From Achromobacter xylosoxidans (GTDB lineage Bacteria; Pseudomonadota; Gammaproteobacteria; Burkholderiales; Burkholderiaceae_B), in assembly GCF_002192695.1 (NCBI RefSeq), contig NZ_MTLG01000112.1, positions 174,045 through 238,044 on the forward strand: 64,000 bases of DNA. Direction: 5' to 3'. Each line of letters opens with the position of its first letter. Positions within the stretch are counted from its first letter, which is position 1. Made by a program: the position numbers and the translations under genes. Positions 51,239 through 62,100 of the stretch are shown here, piece by piece. The notes under the pieces were generated by a model. That model ran no database searches and was not told the origin of the DNA. It saw only the letters and a program-made list of their open reading frames with translations.

Positions 51239-54200
51239 AGTTTCAGGACATTCCCACCAACATCCTGAGTGTCCGCATCAAGCGGTCTGACAACGGCGAA
51301 GCCCTGCCAGAGCAGCCTATCTTCTCGGTGGATGCCAGACCAGCCCACGCGGATGAATTTGAAATTCGCTTGGAGAATGCGGTGGCCATCGTCCGCCCTG
51401 TCGTTGCAGCAGATATTCGTCGCCTCAACGCCGAACTGGCCAGCGGTCGTGCCCTGCTCGCCCAACTTGCAAACCCCGCCGCCGATGGCAGCGTCGAATT
51501 GCAAGTCGCTTTTTTCACTGGTGAATGCCTGGAAATGGGCGACGTCGAAATCGGCGTGGATGAATATGTGGAAAAGGGACTGAAGAAGATGGGGCATGGC
51601 TTCAAGGGCCAGAGCCCCTACGAAAAACTCGGCCAACTCTGCAGCTTTCAGCAAGGCGAAAACAATTTTTTCTTTCTGACCTCTGGCTCTGCCATTCATG
51701 GAGAGCTGGAACTAGACGGCGAGAATGCACCAAACGAAACAAGGACAGAGGCAAGCCAAAAGAATTCCTTCGGCATTACCGGCGACACTATCCGCTTCGT
51801 TGCTACTGAAAAGTCAATACCGGGCGGAAATTCCATCTTCATCGCCACCCGCCTGACCAAGCCAAAGAACGAGCCTGACCGCGCCTTACGCCTCGCCAAA
51901 GGCAGGCTGCGTTTTGTGGACTGGACACAGGCGGGACAAGTGCAAATTCTTGCCAAAGCGCAAATGACAGCACTCACTCAGGACGATGGAAGCTATCTGA
52001 AAAAGTGGGACGAGTTTGGTGAGGTTGAAGGTGAACTGCTGCTCAATCAGGCACGTGCAGTCGGCACGTTGCAGTTCACGGATATGGAGCAGAGGCGGGA
52101 CGGGACTGTTACGGTTCGCATTGTCGAAGCCTCTGATTTAGCCATAACCACCTTGGCTGAAAATAAAGTACCAGAGCTCGAACTCGTAGATGAGCTGCCA
52201 GACTATTTGCTGAATGAGAACTTGAGTTTCAAAGATTTTGAAAAAGGCATAAAAAGTGCTGCGGATCTCGATAAGAAGATTGGAGAAAAATTCATACAGA
52301 GCAAAGAGTGGGTTTCTTTTGCAGTAAAAAACTTTGACAAGGAAACCCGCTCACTTGCGCTCAAAACCGAAATTCTGCCATCGGTATCCGGCACGCTCAT
52401 TCTCTCACTCAAAGGTGATGTTGCCCAAATCGAGCGCCGAATGGCCGCCCGTCAAGCAATCTTGGAGGGACGTAGCGCTAACCCTCAGTTGGGTTTATTG
52501 ATTGAAGAGCATGGGAAAATTGCACAAATCCGTGTGCCGCAAAATATTCCACCGCTTACAGCATTTGTTCGTAAGAAAATTTTCCGCAATGACCCAACCG
52601 TGATGCAGGAAAAAGCCGTTGAGGTCGCATTGAACACACCCGACATCGCGCTTATTCAAGGTCCGCCTGGTACTGGCAAGACAACCGTTATCGCTGCGAT
52701 TTTAGAACGCCTGAACGAGATGGCAGACAAGCGCGGTGTGCGTGTCAAAGGTCAAATTCTATTGACGGGGTTTCAGCACGACGCGGTGGAGAACATGATC
52801 GAGCGGCTTTCGCTCAACAGCCTACCCGTGCCGAAATTCGGAAAACGATCTGGCGCAGCAGAAGATGATTACAGTGCTTTCGAACGCAATCTTGAAAACT
52901 GGTGCTCGAATTTAGCCGCTGATTTGCGCGACCGTAATCCGCAGCTTGCTGGGGTGGAGCAGGAAAGGGAGATAAAAAACCTATTCTTGCAATATGTCCA
53001 GGCACCGACTCGCCCATTGGCCGCCAGCCTTGTCAGGAAAATCATCGCGCTTGGCATTTCGGTGCTTGGCGAAGACGACGCGCGGCGGGCGGACAATCTG
53101 GCGAAGAACCTGATGCGTGAAGAGCGACTTAACGTCGATTCAGGCCAATGGCTTGTTGCCGTACGCCGTCTGCGTGTGCGCTTCGAAAGTTTCGCTGATG
53201 ATGGTGCGGCAAGGGCGGCGGACGCTTTGGACGACCTGAGCGATGTTCTTGAAAAAAGCGAACGCAAGCTGCTAGACGAAGCCAGCCTTTGGCGCAGCGA
53301 AGATGGCACGCCGTCTTTTCTGACGGAATTGGAAGCCCTGAAAAGGAGACTTCTTGTTCGGTTGACCACCCCCCCGGTCTTTCGCGTGGAAAAACAAAAC
53401 GACGAAGTGATTGGGCTGGCGGAACTTGCCATCCAGCGCATCAAGACCGTAGGGTACTCGGTTAAAGATAAAAAATCCGCTGCGCTGGTGGAGTTTTTGG
53501 CCGAACTCGAAAGTAATCCCTATGGAATGATGGATGCTGTTTCTGATTACAGCTTTGCTTTTGCTGCCACTTGCCAGCAAAGCGTAAATCGGGGGATGCA
53601 AATGCAAAAAGGCATCATCGGGCGTGATGTCAATGAGAACCTGAAAGGGATGGAGTACGAGTATGTGATCGTGGACGAGGCCGCTCGGGTATCGCCTCGT
53701 GACTTGATGGTGGCTATGGCGCAAGGCAAGCGCATTATTCTGGTGGGCGACCACCGGCAGTTGCCGCACATCATTGACGAAGAAGTAGCTCGCCAGATGG
53801 AGGAAGGCGAAACGGGTCAGGGAGAAAATGACTGGCTAAAAAAATCCATGTTCCAGTATCTGTTCAGTACCCGCCTGAAGACCCTGGAGGACGGCGACGG
53901 CATCACCCGCCGTGTCACGCTGGACAAGCAATACCGCATGCATCCGCTGCTGGGTGGCTTTATCAGCCGTAATTTCTACGAACGCTTTGATCACACGGAG
54001 AGGTTTGGCTCTGGGCGGCCAGAAAGCGATTTTGCCCACGCTCTGCCCGGCACGAACGGCAAGCCTGCCGTTTGGTTGGATGTGCCAGCACAGAGAGGAA
54101 AACATCAAAAGGACGGGACCAGTTGGACGCGCCCCGCAGAAGTCACTGTCATTGCCCGCCAGTTACAGGCATGGATGAGTTCGGATGCAGGGAAAGATCT

Positions 54201-54603
54201 CTCCTTCGGTGTTATTTCGTTTTATAAGGCGCAGGCCGACAGCATCAGGGAAGAACTCAAAAGGCAGCTTGGCGGGATCGTGAGCGATGACAAGCAACTG
54301 CGTGTTGGAACGGTAGACTCCTTCCAAGGCATGGAGTTCGATGTCGTCTTCCTCTCAATGGTGCGAACCTTGCCGCAAAACTGGCAGCCAAAGGATGATG
54401 ACTGCGAGAAACAAGCCAGAGGGCTGTTTGGCCATCTCTGTCTTTACAACCGTCTGAATGTCGCCATGAGCCGGCAAAAGAAATTGCTGGTAGTCGTGGG
54501 TGATACTGGTGCGTTGCAAAACAAGCTCGCGGCGGACTTTGTTCCGGGGTTGGTGGATTTTCTTCACCTTTGCCAGCGTGAAGGTGTGGTGCTGCCATGC
54601 TGA
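51235..54603 (+). CDS. SF1 (DNA2/NAM7-like) helicase
   Basis: The 1122-residue product has an uncharacterised N-terminal region (1-440) and an UvrD-like/UPF1-like superfamily 1 helicase. Motifs are Walker A GPPGTGKT (476-483), motif II VIVDEAA (Asp814-Glu815), VGDHRQLPHI, DKQYRMHP, VGTVDSFQGMEFD and LNVAMSRQK. A long insert (about 520-790) with charged helices separates motifs I and II. It probably unwinds or remodels nucleic acid for the operon's complex. It overlaps the kinase gene by four bases and the next gene by seven. Confidence 0.9.
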   Translation: MKFQDIPTNILSVRIKRSDNGEALPEQPIFSVDARPAHADEFEIRLENAVAIVRPVVAADIRRLNAELASGRALLAQLANPAADGSVELQVAFFTGECLEMGDVEIGVDEYVEKGLKKMGHGFKGQSPYEKLGQLCSFQQGENNFFFLTSGSAIHGELELDGENAPNETRTEASQKNSFGITGDTIRFVATEKSIPGGNSIFIATRLTKPKNEPDRALRLAKGRLRFVDWTQAGQVQILAKAQMTALTQDDGSYLKKWDEFGEVEGELLLNQARAVGTLQFTDMEQRRDGTVTVRIVEASDLAITTLAENKVPELELVDELPDYLLNENLSFKDFEKGIKSAADLDKKIGEKFIQSKEWVSFAVKNFDKETRSLALKTEILPSVSGTLILSLKGDVAQIERRMAARQAILEGRSANPQLGLLIEEHGKIAQIRVPQNIPPLTAFVRKKIFRNDPTVMQEKAVEVALNTPDIALIQGPPGTGKTTVIAAILERLNEMADKRGVRVKGQILLTGFQHDAVENMIERLSLNSLPVPKFGKRSGAAEDDYSAFERNLENWCSNLAADLRDRNPQLAGVEQEREIKNLFLQYVQAPTRPLAASLVRKIIALGISVLGEDDARRADNLAKNLMREERLNVDSGQWLVAVRRLRVRFESFADDGAARAADALDDLSDVLEKSERKLLDEASLWRSEDGTPSFLTELEALKRRLLVRLTTPPVFRVEKQNDEVIGLAELAIQRIKTVGYSVKDKKSAALVEFLAELESNPYGMMDAVSDYSFAFAATCQQSVNRGMQMQKGIIGRDVNENLKGMEYEYVIVDEAARVSPRDLMVAMAQGKRIILVGDHRQLPHIIDEEVARQMEEGETGQGENDWLKKSMFQYLFSTRLKTLEDGDGITRRVTLDKQYRMHPLLGGFISRNFYERFDHTERFGSGRPESDFAHALPGTNGKPAVWLDVPAQRGKHQKDGTSWTRPAEVTVIARQLQAWMSSDAGKDLSFGVISFYKAQADSIREELKRQLGGIVSDDKQLRVGTVDSFQGMEFDVVFLSMVRTLPQNWQPKDDDCEKQARGLFGHLCLYNRLNVAMSRQKKLLVVVGDTGALQNKLAADFVPGLVDFLHLCQREGVVLPC

Positions 54604-56552
54604 GGCTCCTGGACTACGGCAAGCCCAATCCCTTCAGCGGCATCATCGGCAAGTCGCGCAATCTCGCATGGCCGGTAAACGCGTATCGCGTGACCCTGCC
54701 CAAGAGCTCCAACGATCGTGATGGCTTGAACGCATTTGAGCGTGTCATCCTGAAAATACTTGATGCTGTCGGCGCGCTGGATGCAGATGATCTGGCGGCC
54801 GAAACTTGCATTCCGCTTGATTTAATCAATGGCATTCTTCTGCGCTTGCAGGACAAGGGATTTATTGACGAATACAACGCCATCCTTATGCAGGAGCACG
54901 ATGATGGATTAGGCGGCGAAGATAACGCTCCGGTCTTCGTTACCGCGCTTTTGTTCCGTGAACTTGCCACCGGTAAAATCCTACCTTTCCTGCACTGGTT
55001 GAACGACGCGAATCCATTGCAAAAAAAGGAAGGCGAGGAGAATGATTTTCGAACAATCCGTTGGGATGCTATTCACAAAGGAAACACGCCCACACAACGC
55101 GATGTTATCAACGCATTGCGGGGCATGAAGAAACGCGCGGCAGTTTTTGGCATGGAAGAAAAGATGCCTCCTGTTCAGCAAATCACGATAACTGCCGAAC
55201 CAGAGCTGTATCACCTTGACTGCCCCATCGCCATTCAGAGAGTCGATAGCGAGTTCCGCGTTGCTGACCCGTTTGGTAACGGATTTTCGTTGATTCTTGA
55301 AAAAGCCTTTGAGCAGCTTCTTGAGCGAGAAGATAACCTGGCTGGATGGCTGCTCACTTGGAAAAAACTACTAAGTAGTTCTCGACCCGAGAAACCGGAC
55401 ATCAGACCAAAAGAGCCGTTCGAGACAGATGCCAACTGGCAACGCTACCCGAAGCTCATTGCCAGTTTAAGACCTGCAAGCAATGCAGATTTTCGAACCT
55501 TAGCCAAAATCCATGCATCCATAGAATGGGCGCTGTTCTACGCCTGTTCTGTCCGTCCATTCAAAAATGTCATCACAACACTCAGACACACCGAACAGAG
55601 CCAACATGCTGCGCTCTTGGTGAAGGCAGCGCAAACGATAGGGTTTGAACTGCCATTGCAAGGTTTCAGACCGATTCGTGAGGGCAAGCTACGGGAGTTC
55701 GAGGTCGGGGGAGCCTATCAAGAGACGGTTCTTGCCATCGCTATGCTTCAGGCGCGCGATGACGTAGGGCATCCCTTGCGGCGGCTTGTCTCCGTGCATC
55801 CAGGTTTCATAAACCGTCTTCTTGCCGTCAGCGTCAAGCGCAACGAAAAAGCACATGGCAAGGGGCGCGCGGATGCTCCACAGCAGGAACTGGCTGATGA
55901 CCCGTTTATGCGCGAAACAGTCTATGCGCTTGTGCCGGACATTGTTTTTGCCGACACACCTGCTATTGCGCTAGACAAGGACGTGCAAGGTGATGCACTG
56001 CTGGATGCCCGCGCCAGCATTCAGGTGGAGTTGGGCTTCAAGTTGTTCAATCGCCTGGGCACGAACCTGCAGGACCGACTGGTTCACGCGGAGCGTTTTT
56101 TCCTGTCTTGCCATGATGGGGATGATGCTTTGGCCTATGTTCTAGACCTCTGTGCCGCCGTACAAGCCTCATTCGAGGGAGTTTTGGTAGGCAAGTTGCC
56201 GCCTGACACCAATGACGCGCAGCTCAATAGCACGGCTGAAAGCAAGGCTATTGAGGCTGGTTTCTGTGCGGTCCTGCCAGAGAGTTTGCTAACCGTCAAG
56301 ACATTGGCTGTGCGCCAAACCTTGCAGGGTGGCAGTCAATCACTAGGCGCTTGCGTCATCGCGTTTCTTCTGGTGTCTGACGAGGATGTACTTACCTCAA
56401 TTTATGACGTACAGCCGTCCTTTGTAGATGATATGGCCAGCCTCATTATTCGACGTGGGCACGGCAACGAGCCATTGCCCCTGCCCAAGGGCGACATCGG
56501 GCATCTTCGCAAATCAGCTCTTACAACTATCAGAACACTCATGGAATTTTGA
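54597..56552 (+). CDS. Large protein of unknown function with N-terminal wHTH and HEPN-like motif
   Basis: The 651-residue product belongs to no family I recognise. Residues about 42-92 look like a winged helix (ERVILKILDAVGALDADDLA, then GILLRLQDKGFIDE). Around residue 415 is Arg415-Asn-Glu-Lys-Ala-His420 followed by glycine, matching the R-x4-H motif of HEPN ribonucleases, within a predominantly helical region. If genuine, it could be an RNase effector; a chance match is possible. It lies between helicase and McrB-like genes, overlapping the former by seven bases and ending two bases before the latter. Confidence 0.6.
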   Translation: MLRLLDYGKPNPFSGIIGKSRNLAWPVNAYRVTLPKSSNDRDGLNAFERVILKILDAVGALDADDLAAETCIPLDLINGILLRLQDKGFIDEYNAILMQEHDDGLGGEDNAPVFVTALLFRELATGKILPFLHWLNDANPLQKKEGEENDFRTIRWDAIHKGNTPTQRDVINALRGMKKRAAVFGMEEKMPPVQQITITAEPELYHLDCPIAIQRVDSEFRVADPFGNGFSLILEKAFEQLLEREDNLAGWLLTWKKLLSSSRPEKPDIRPKEPFETDANWQRYPKLIASLRPASNADFRTLAKIHASIEWALFYACSVRPFKNVITTLRHTEQSQHAALLVKAAQTIGFELPLQGFRPIREGKLREFEVGGAYQETVLAIAMLQARDDVGHPLRRLVSVHPGFINRLLAVSVKRNEKAHGKGRADAPQQELADDPFMRETVYALVPDIVFADTPAIALDKDVQGDALLDARASIQVELGFKLFNRLGTNLQDRLVHAERFFLSCHDGDDALAYVLDLCAAVQASFEGVLVGKLPPDTNDAQLNSTAESKAIEAGFCAVLPESLLTVKTLAVRQTLQGGSQSLGACVIAFLLVSDEDVLTSIYDVQPSFVDDMASLIIRRGHGNEPLPLPKGDIGHLRKSALTTIRTLMEF

Positions 56553-56554
56553 AA

Positions 56555-59182
56555 ATGAATGGCCCCACCCAACTAGAAACCGAAGCCCAGTGGCTTGCCG
56601 ATTTGAACGCGCGTGAGAGCGGGATCAGAACCAAGGAAAGCGAAATCGCCGGCCGCGAAATCTCCGTGGCTGCACGTGAAAAGCAGGCGACTGCAGAGCG
56701 TCAAGCCATCGAGCAAGACAAGGCCAAATTGACGCAGCGCGAGCAGGCCGTCACGCAGGCCGAGCAAAAGCGCGATGCAGGCTTTGCCGCTGAACGAGCC
56801 GCGCTGAACGATGAGCTGCGTGAAAAGCGCGTCCAGGGCGAAAAGGAGATCACCCATACCCGAGAAAATAAACTAACTGCTCTGGAAGATGAAATTGCCA
56901 GACTGAAAGCGAAGCGCTTGGAGGCGGTTGCCCATGCCGAAGACGTCGAACGGGAGCGCATCAGAGCGGAAATCGCCAAGGAGCGCGATGCATGGGCAAA
57001 ACAACAGGATGACGCTCGACATCGGTTGAACTCAGATCGCACGGAATTTGAAAAGCAAAAAGGCGCACTTTCTGCCTTGCAAAGCGAAGTCGAAGGTAGG
57101 CAGGCGGAGCTTGAGACTTCAGAGCGAACACTCGAACGCAAAGAACAGCGGTTGGAACAGCAGAACCAGAGGCGCAGCGAGCAACTGGACGATGAGGTTG
57201 AGAGGCGTGTTGAGGATCGCCGCAAAACGCTAGAGGCTGCTCAGGAATCTGCCAAAAAGGAAAACATTCGGCTGCGCGAGGCGCTTCACACTCAGGACCA
57301 ACTTCTCGGCGCATTCGAGCAGTTAAAGCGGCAACTTGGTGGCAAAGACCCGGCTGAAATTCTGCGCGCGCTGAACAGCCAAGCCGACGAACTCAAGCGC
57401 TTGCGAGAGGAACTTGCCACCCGTCCTACCGAGGAAATGCGTGAGCGGTATCAAGCCCTTGAATCGGAAGCCAAGAATCAGAAGGCACGGGCAGACCAGT
57501 TAGAACGGCAACTTGCCACTAATGAGGCTGCGGTCGCTGAAATTGGCGAGCTGCGCCGTCAAGGCTCGGAGCTCAACGCCGAGAACAAATCTCTGGCGCA
57601 AAGGGCATCTATCTTCGAGGGAGCAGCCAACGAAGCACAAGCCGAACTCAACCGTTTGCGTGCAGCTTATGAGCGCCCCGCTGAAGTTGCCGCTCGCTAC
57701 AAAGAAATTGAGATGCCGCACATCAGTGTGGATAAGGTCAAGCAGCCGGTGCAGCACGAGATCGATGAGCTAACTTGGCTCACTGGGATTGGCAATGCTT
57801 GCGACACATATGGGCTACATTTCAATCCGCGTATTTTGAAAGCTTTTCATACAGCGCTCAAAACAGCTGAATGGTCGCCGCTCACTGTCCTGGCGGGGGT
57901 TTCTGGAACCGGAAAATCAGAACTCCCGCGCCTCTACTCGCACTTTGGCGGCATTTATTTCGAGCCGCTGTCTGTCCAACCGAATTGGGATTCGCAGGAA
58001 TCCATGCTGGGTTTTTTCAATTCCATAGACAACAAGTTCGATGCGCAGCCGGTGCTGCGCTTTCTCGCGCAAAGTCAGATATCAGGCCACGAACGATATG
58101 AACAGCGTATTAAACGTTGGCAGAGTATGTCGCCGGATCAGCAAATGGCACTTGACCCTGAGAAGGACAAAAATCTAATTGAAGCGTTGAAACAAGCAGA
58201 TTATCCAGGATTGCAGGACGCAGTGTGTCTGGTTCTGCTTGATGAGATGAATCTAGCACACCCCGAGCTTTATTTTGCGGATTTCTTGAGCAAGCTAGAA
58301 CTGCGGCGTGGCAGAAAGGGTAATGACGTCCCGTTCATCCCGGTGAAAATCGGCGCAGGCATGGAGCCCTATAAACTTCCCCTCGGTCGCAATGTGCTTT
58401 GGACAGGGACGATGAACCAAGATGAAACCACCAAGTCACTTTCAGACAAGGTGCTTGATCGATCCATCATCATCAACTTTCCGCGCCCGACGGAGCTCAA
58501 ACGCCGCCTGAAGCTTGCTCCACTTGATGACAAAAATCGAGGCCCAGCGCTACACAAAACGTCGTGGCAGAGTTGGCTAGCGCAAGGCAGCAACTTCTCC
58601 GACGATCAGGTCAGCCCGTTCAAGAAATTCATTGAAGGAATCAATGCCTCTCTCGCGGTCACAGGCCGTGCTCTCGGTCACCGCGTTTGGCAATCCATTG
58701 AATACTACATGGCCAATTACCCGGATGTTCGTGCTGCACCCGATAAAGATGCGCTTGCCAGGGCTATGCATGTCGCCTTCGAGGATCAACTCGTGCAGAA
58801 GGTCATGCCCAAGTTGCGGGGTATAGATACACGCGGCAAGAGCAAGACGGAGTGCCTGGACAGGATTCGTGGACAGCTCGTTACAGGAATCGGGAGTAAC
58901 TCATTCAATCTGGCCGAGGATTTCGATCTCGCCTGCGATCTTGGATATGGTCAGTTTATCTGGCAATCAGCAAACTACCTAAACGCCGGCGATACTATCT
59001 CTGATAAAAAACCTACGGCTGCTCTGGCGCCGGACGGGAGCGAAGAGCCACATCCACTTTTTATGAAAGAATCAGATGCAGCCAAACGCCGTAAACTCTG
59101 GAGCGCAAAGACACCTGAGCAACGAAAAGAGCTTAGTGAAAAGCTAGAAGCGAATGCCGGAAGGGTTCCACATAACTCATGA
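56555..59182 (+). CDS. Coiled-coil McrB-like AAA+ ATPase
   Basis: The 875-residue product has a very long coiled coil (about 10-380), rich in Glu/Lys/Arg/Gln, then a hinge and an AAA+ domain of the McrB kind. Walker A is GVSGTGKS (448-455), Walker B VLLDEMNLAHPE (Asp563-Glu564), sensor GTMNQDETTKSLSDKVLDRS. McrB uses GTP through a MNTAD element, which here reads MNQDETT, so nucleotide preference may differ. The coiled coil could bind DNA or tether the motor, in place of McrB's small recognition domain. It overlaps the DUF2357 gene by four bases, the McrB-McrC arrangement. Confidence 0.86.
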   Translation: MNGPTQLETEAQWLADLNARESGIRTKESEIAGREISVAAREKQATAERQAIEQDKAKLTQREQAVTQAEQKRDAGFAAERAALNDELREKRVQGEKEITHTRENKLTALEDEIARLKAKRLEAVAHAEDVERERIRAEIAKERDAWAKQQDDARHRLNSDRTEFEKQKGALSALQSEVEGRQAELETSERTLERKEQRLEQQNQRRSEQLDDEVERRVEDRRKTLEAAQESAKKENIRLREALHTQDQLLGAFEQLKRQLGGKDPAEILRALNSQADELKRLREELATRPTEEMRERYQALESEAKNQKARADQLERQLATNEAAVAEIGELRRQGSELNAENKSLAQRASIFEGAANEAQAELNRLRAAYERPAEVAARYKEIEMPHISVDKVKQPVQHEIDELTWLTGIGNACDTYGLHFNPRILKAFHTALKTAEWSPLTVLAGVSGTGKSELPRLYSHFGGIYFEPLSVQPNWDSQESMLGFFNSIDNKFDAQPVLRFLAQSQISGHERYEQRIKRWQSMSPDQQMALDPEKDKNLIEALKQADYPGLQDAVCLVLLDEMNLAHPELYFADFLSKLELRRGRKGNDVPFIPVKIGAGMEPYKLPLGRNVLWTGTMNQDETTKSLSDKVLDRSIIINFPRPTELKRRLKLAPLDDKNRGPALHKTSWQSWLAQGSNFSDDQVSPFKKFIEGINASLAVTGRALGHRVWQSIEYYMANYPDVRAAPDKDALARAMHVAFEDQLVQKVMPKLRGIDTRGKSKTECLDRIRGQLVTGIGSNSFNLAEDFDLACDLGYGQFIWQSANYLNAGDTISDKKPTAALAPDGSEEPHPLFMKESDAAKRRKLWSAKTPEQRKELSEKLEANAGRVPHNS

Positions 59183-62100
59183 CAGTCAATCTAAAAAAAA
59201 TCTATGTGGGTTATCGCGCTAAGGAGAAAATTTCTAGCGCCTTACTTGAACAATTAGATTGGTTTTATCGGGCTGCAGATTTCGATCCGAAAACAGGTTT
59301 GGCGTTGCCGCAGGCATTGTCTTCTTTTTTGAAGAAAATTGCGCAGCCTGTAAATAACAGCATAATCCATGATCGGCTTTGGCGTATCACAGAGCACAGC
59401 CGTGCTGCACTCGAACATCTAATGAGATCACTCAACGAGAGCCCGCGTCGTGAGCAAGCGTTGATGCCCATTCATGCTGTGCGCGAGCTCGACGCTAACA
59501 GTTTTATAAAACTCAGCAATCGCCCAGGGCGTACCATTCGAGAAAAACTTGCTGGTAAGCCTCATATGCAGGCTGTGCGTCGTTTTCAATCTGTCGATCT
59601 GCCCGAAAATCGTCTATTGAAGGCATTTGTTCGCCATCTTGTTGAACTGCTTGAATTTCGCCTAGATTACCTCGGCCATGAAGACGAGATTCTGCCAAAA
59701 ATACAATCTTGGCTGCACTCCGAAGAAGCCCAAGCGATTGGCAACTGGGACAATCTGCCACCCAATAATACGCTACTCTCGCACCGTGATTATCGACGCA
59801 TTTGGGATTCATGGCGGTGGCTACAGACCTTGGATGATGATGTCGCTGGCGACTTTGTCCAGGTTGAGGCACGTGACAAAACGATGCGCTTATGGAGACA
59901 ATGCGCGCAAATGTGGTCTTCCGGAAAACATCTATTTTCTGAGATGCCGCTTATTTTTGACTACGAGAAGTTTGAGATACTTCCCTGGTCTTCAAAACCG
60001 CCCTTGTTCAATACATCAAGGAAGAATATTTCGCGGCATAGCCTGCAATGTGAAATCACCGATCCAGTTTGTGTTGATTTCACGTCCTTGCGCCCGAGTT
60101 ACGACTGCGGCGACGGTGCATTCGCACAGTCTTTGCCTGATACGTTTCTGTGGCAGCAATGGAGGCGCGATGATGAGAGCATCGACATCGAACTCTTCCA
60201 CTCCGATGCAGTTTGGCTTCATCCGCAATCGATAACCATATCCGGGCCAGACCTCTTATTTGCCAAAGGCAACACATCAGAGAACTGCGACCGTGCCGCT
60301 CGCGCATTCACTATTCGGCTGCACGAGATTTTCAGGAATGACACACTCTACTGGCTGGTTCCGGATTTTCTCAACGACTTTGAACTTGAGCTTATCCGTC
60401 GCAATCTCAATGCTCGTTTCTCCAACGCTGAACCGTTACCGCGCAGCGTGGCAGCAGTTTTCGCGCTGGCTGATCCAGAAAAAATAAAGGGTGAGGGTTA
60501 TGCCGTCGTTGTTGTAGATACCATTGGCAACAAGACCTGTGCAGTCAAGCTACTTGCCAAATTCGACGAGAACCTGAAAAAACGTCTTCCCATAACTCGC
60601 GGATTTTATTGGGAGCGCTGTCCACCAGTTATCATTGCTAACGCGGATGATAATAGAACCGAATTTCAAGGCTACGATATTAGCGTGGTTGATGCCCAAG
60701 AACGGTGGCACGATGCAATTCCCGCTAGCAGGAGCGGATACATCGATCCCGAGCACCTCAAGCGCGATCGGCGTATCGGAGGCTTCGCGTTCTGCATCAA
60801 TCTAACGGGAAGCCCCGTTGCAGGTGGCGTCCGCCTACATACCCTCCAGCAACAAGCAGGTGACATTCCGCTATGGCGTGATCAAATCCCAGAACTTTCA
60901 ATCAAGGTGATGAAAGATGGCCACTACCAACGCTTTCACTTGGTTTCACGTGGGACAACTATCAAGCCTGTTCGCGGAAAACCCGTGTTCATTCCCATTG
61001 CTGAAGAATTCACACTTCTAGCAGGAAAACAGCATTACTCGTTCCCACTCTACATCGGCAGCAATGCTGACGACCTTGGCTTTTCCGCTCGTCTCGATTC
61101 ACCCGATTTTCCGCTAAAAGGTGATGTCCTGTGTGATTTAAACTTGACCTTTGAATACGGCGCAGACACCCCTTATAAGCTTGTGTTCACTCCACGCGCA
61201 GAATCAATTCGACCCATGCGGGCAACGTGGCAGCGCATGGACGAAATCGTCATCAGCGATGCCCCCGCGCCAGAATATCCAACGCCGATAACGTGGTCAG
61301 ATTTGCGGATTTTCCCGAAATCCGGCAGTAATGAAACTACCGACTTGCTCGACTGGATGCAGAGGGGAATTGCACAGCTTGACCGCCATCTTTATATCCG
61401 TCCCAAGCCACGGATAACAGGTGAAATAAGCAGCGCATGGAAGATTGATAAAAAAGGAGGGAAATTTACCTTTGCGGCTTGCGATGCAGTGGAGGACTCC
61501 GTTTTCATCCATCAGAATAGCTTTATTCATGAATTGAATTTCGTTGACTTTTCAGAGGGGCAGGAAATCTCATTCGAGCTTCGAGAGCGCGAAGGGAAAT
61601 ACTCTGGCTGGAAAGTGGCTGGCCCGACATATAAGGATGCGGTGCATTTAAAGTTTTTTGATAAGGAATCAGAAAAAGACTTAGTCGCCAATATTCGCAA
61701 GAGCCTTTATTTTCCAGTCATTCAGGTTTGGCGTGATGGTCGCTCGATCAGTGATCCGGAATGCCCGCAAGATTTTAGCGCCGCAATGAAAATTAATTGT
61801 GAGTATCTCGTTGCCCTATTGTCAGAAGATGAGCTTCCTGAATCAGTGAGGGCAGAAATTATATTTCTGCTTTTCTGTATGCATAAAGATGTGCCTGACG
61901 ACTGCATTCAGTTGATCTTCGATAAGATCAGAGATGGTAATATTCTTGAAAAGAGCCTGGTCGGTTTCGCGCTTGGTGATGTTTCAAAGCAATGGCAATA
62001 TGATTTGCTATCAAAACTTGTTGAGAATCTGACAGGCGATGTGCTTCGCATTTTTTCTTACGCCATCTGGCGAGAGCAGAATTTCGTTGATAAAATATGC

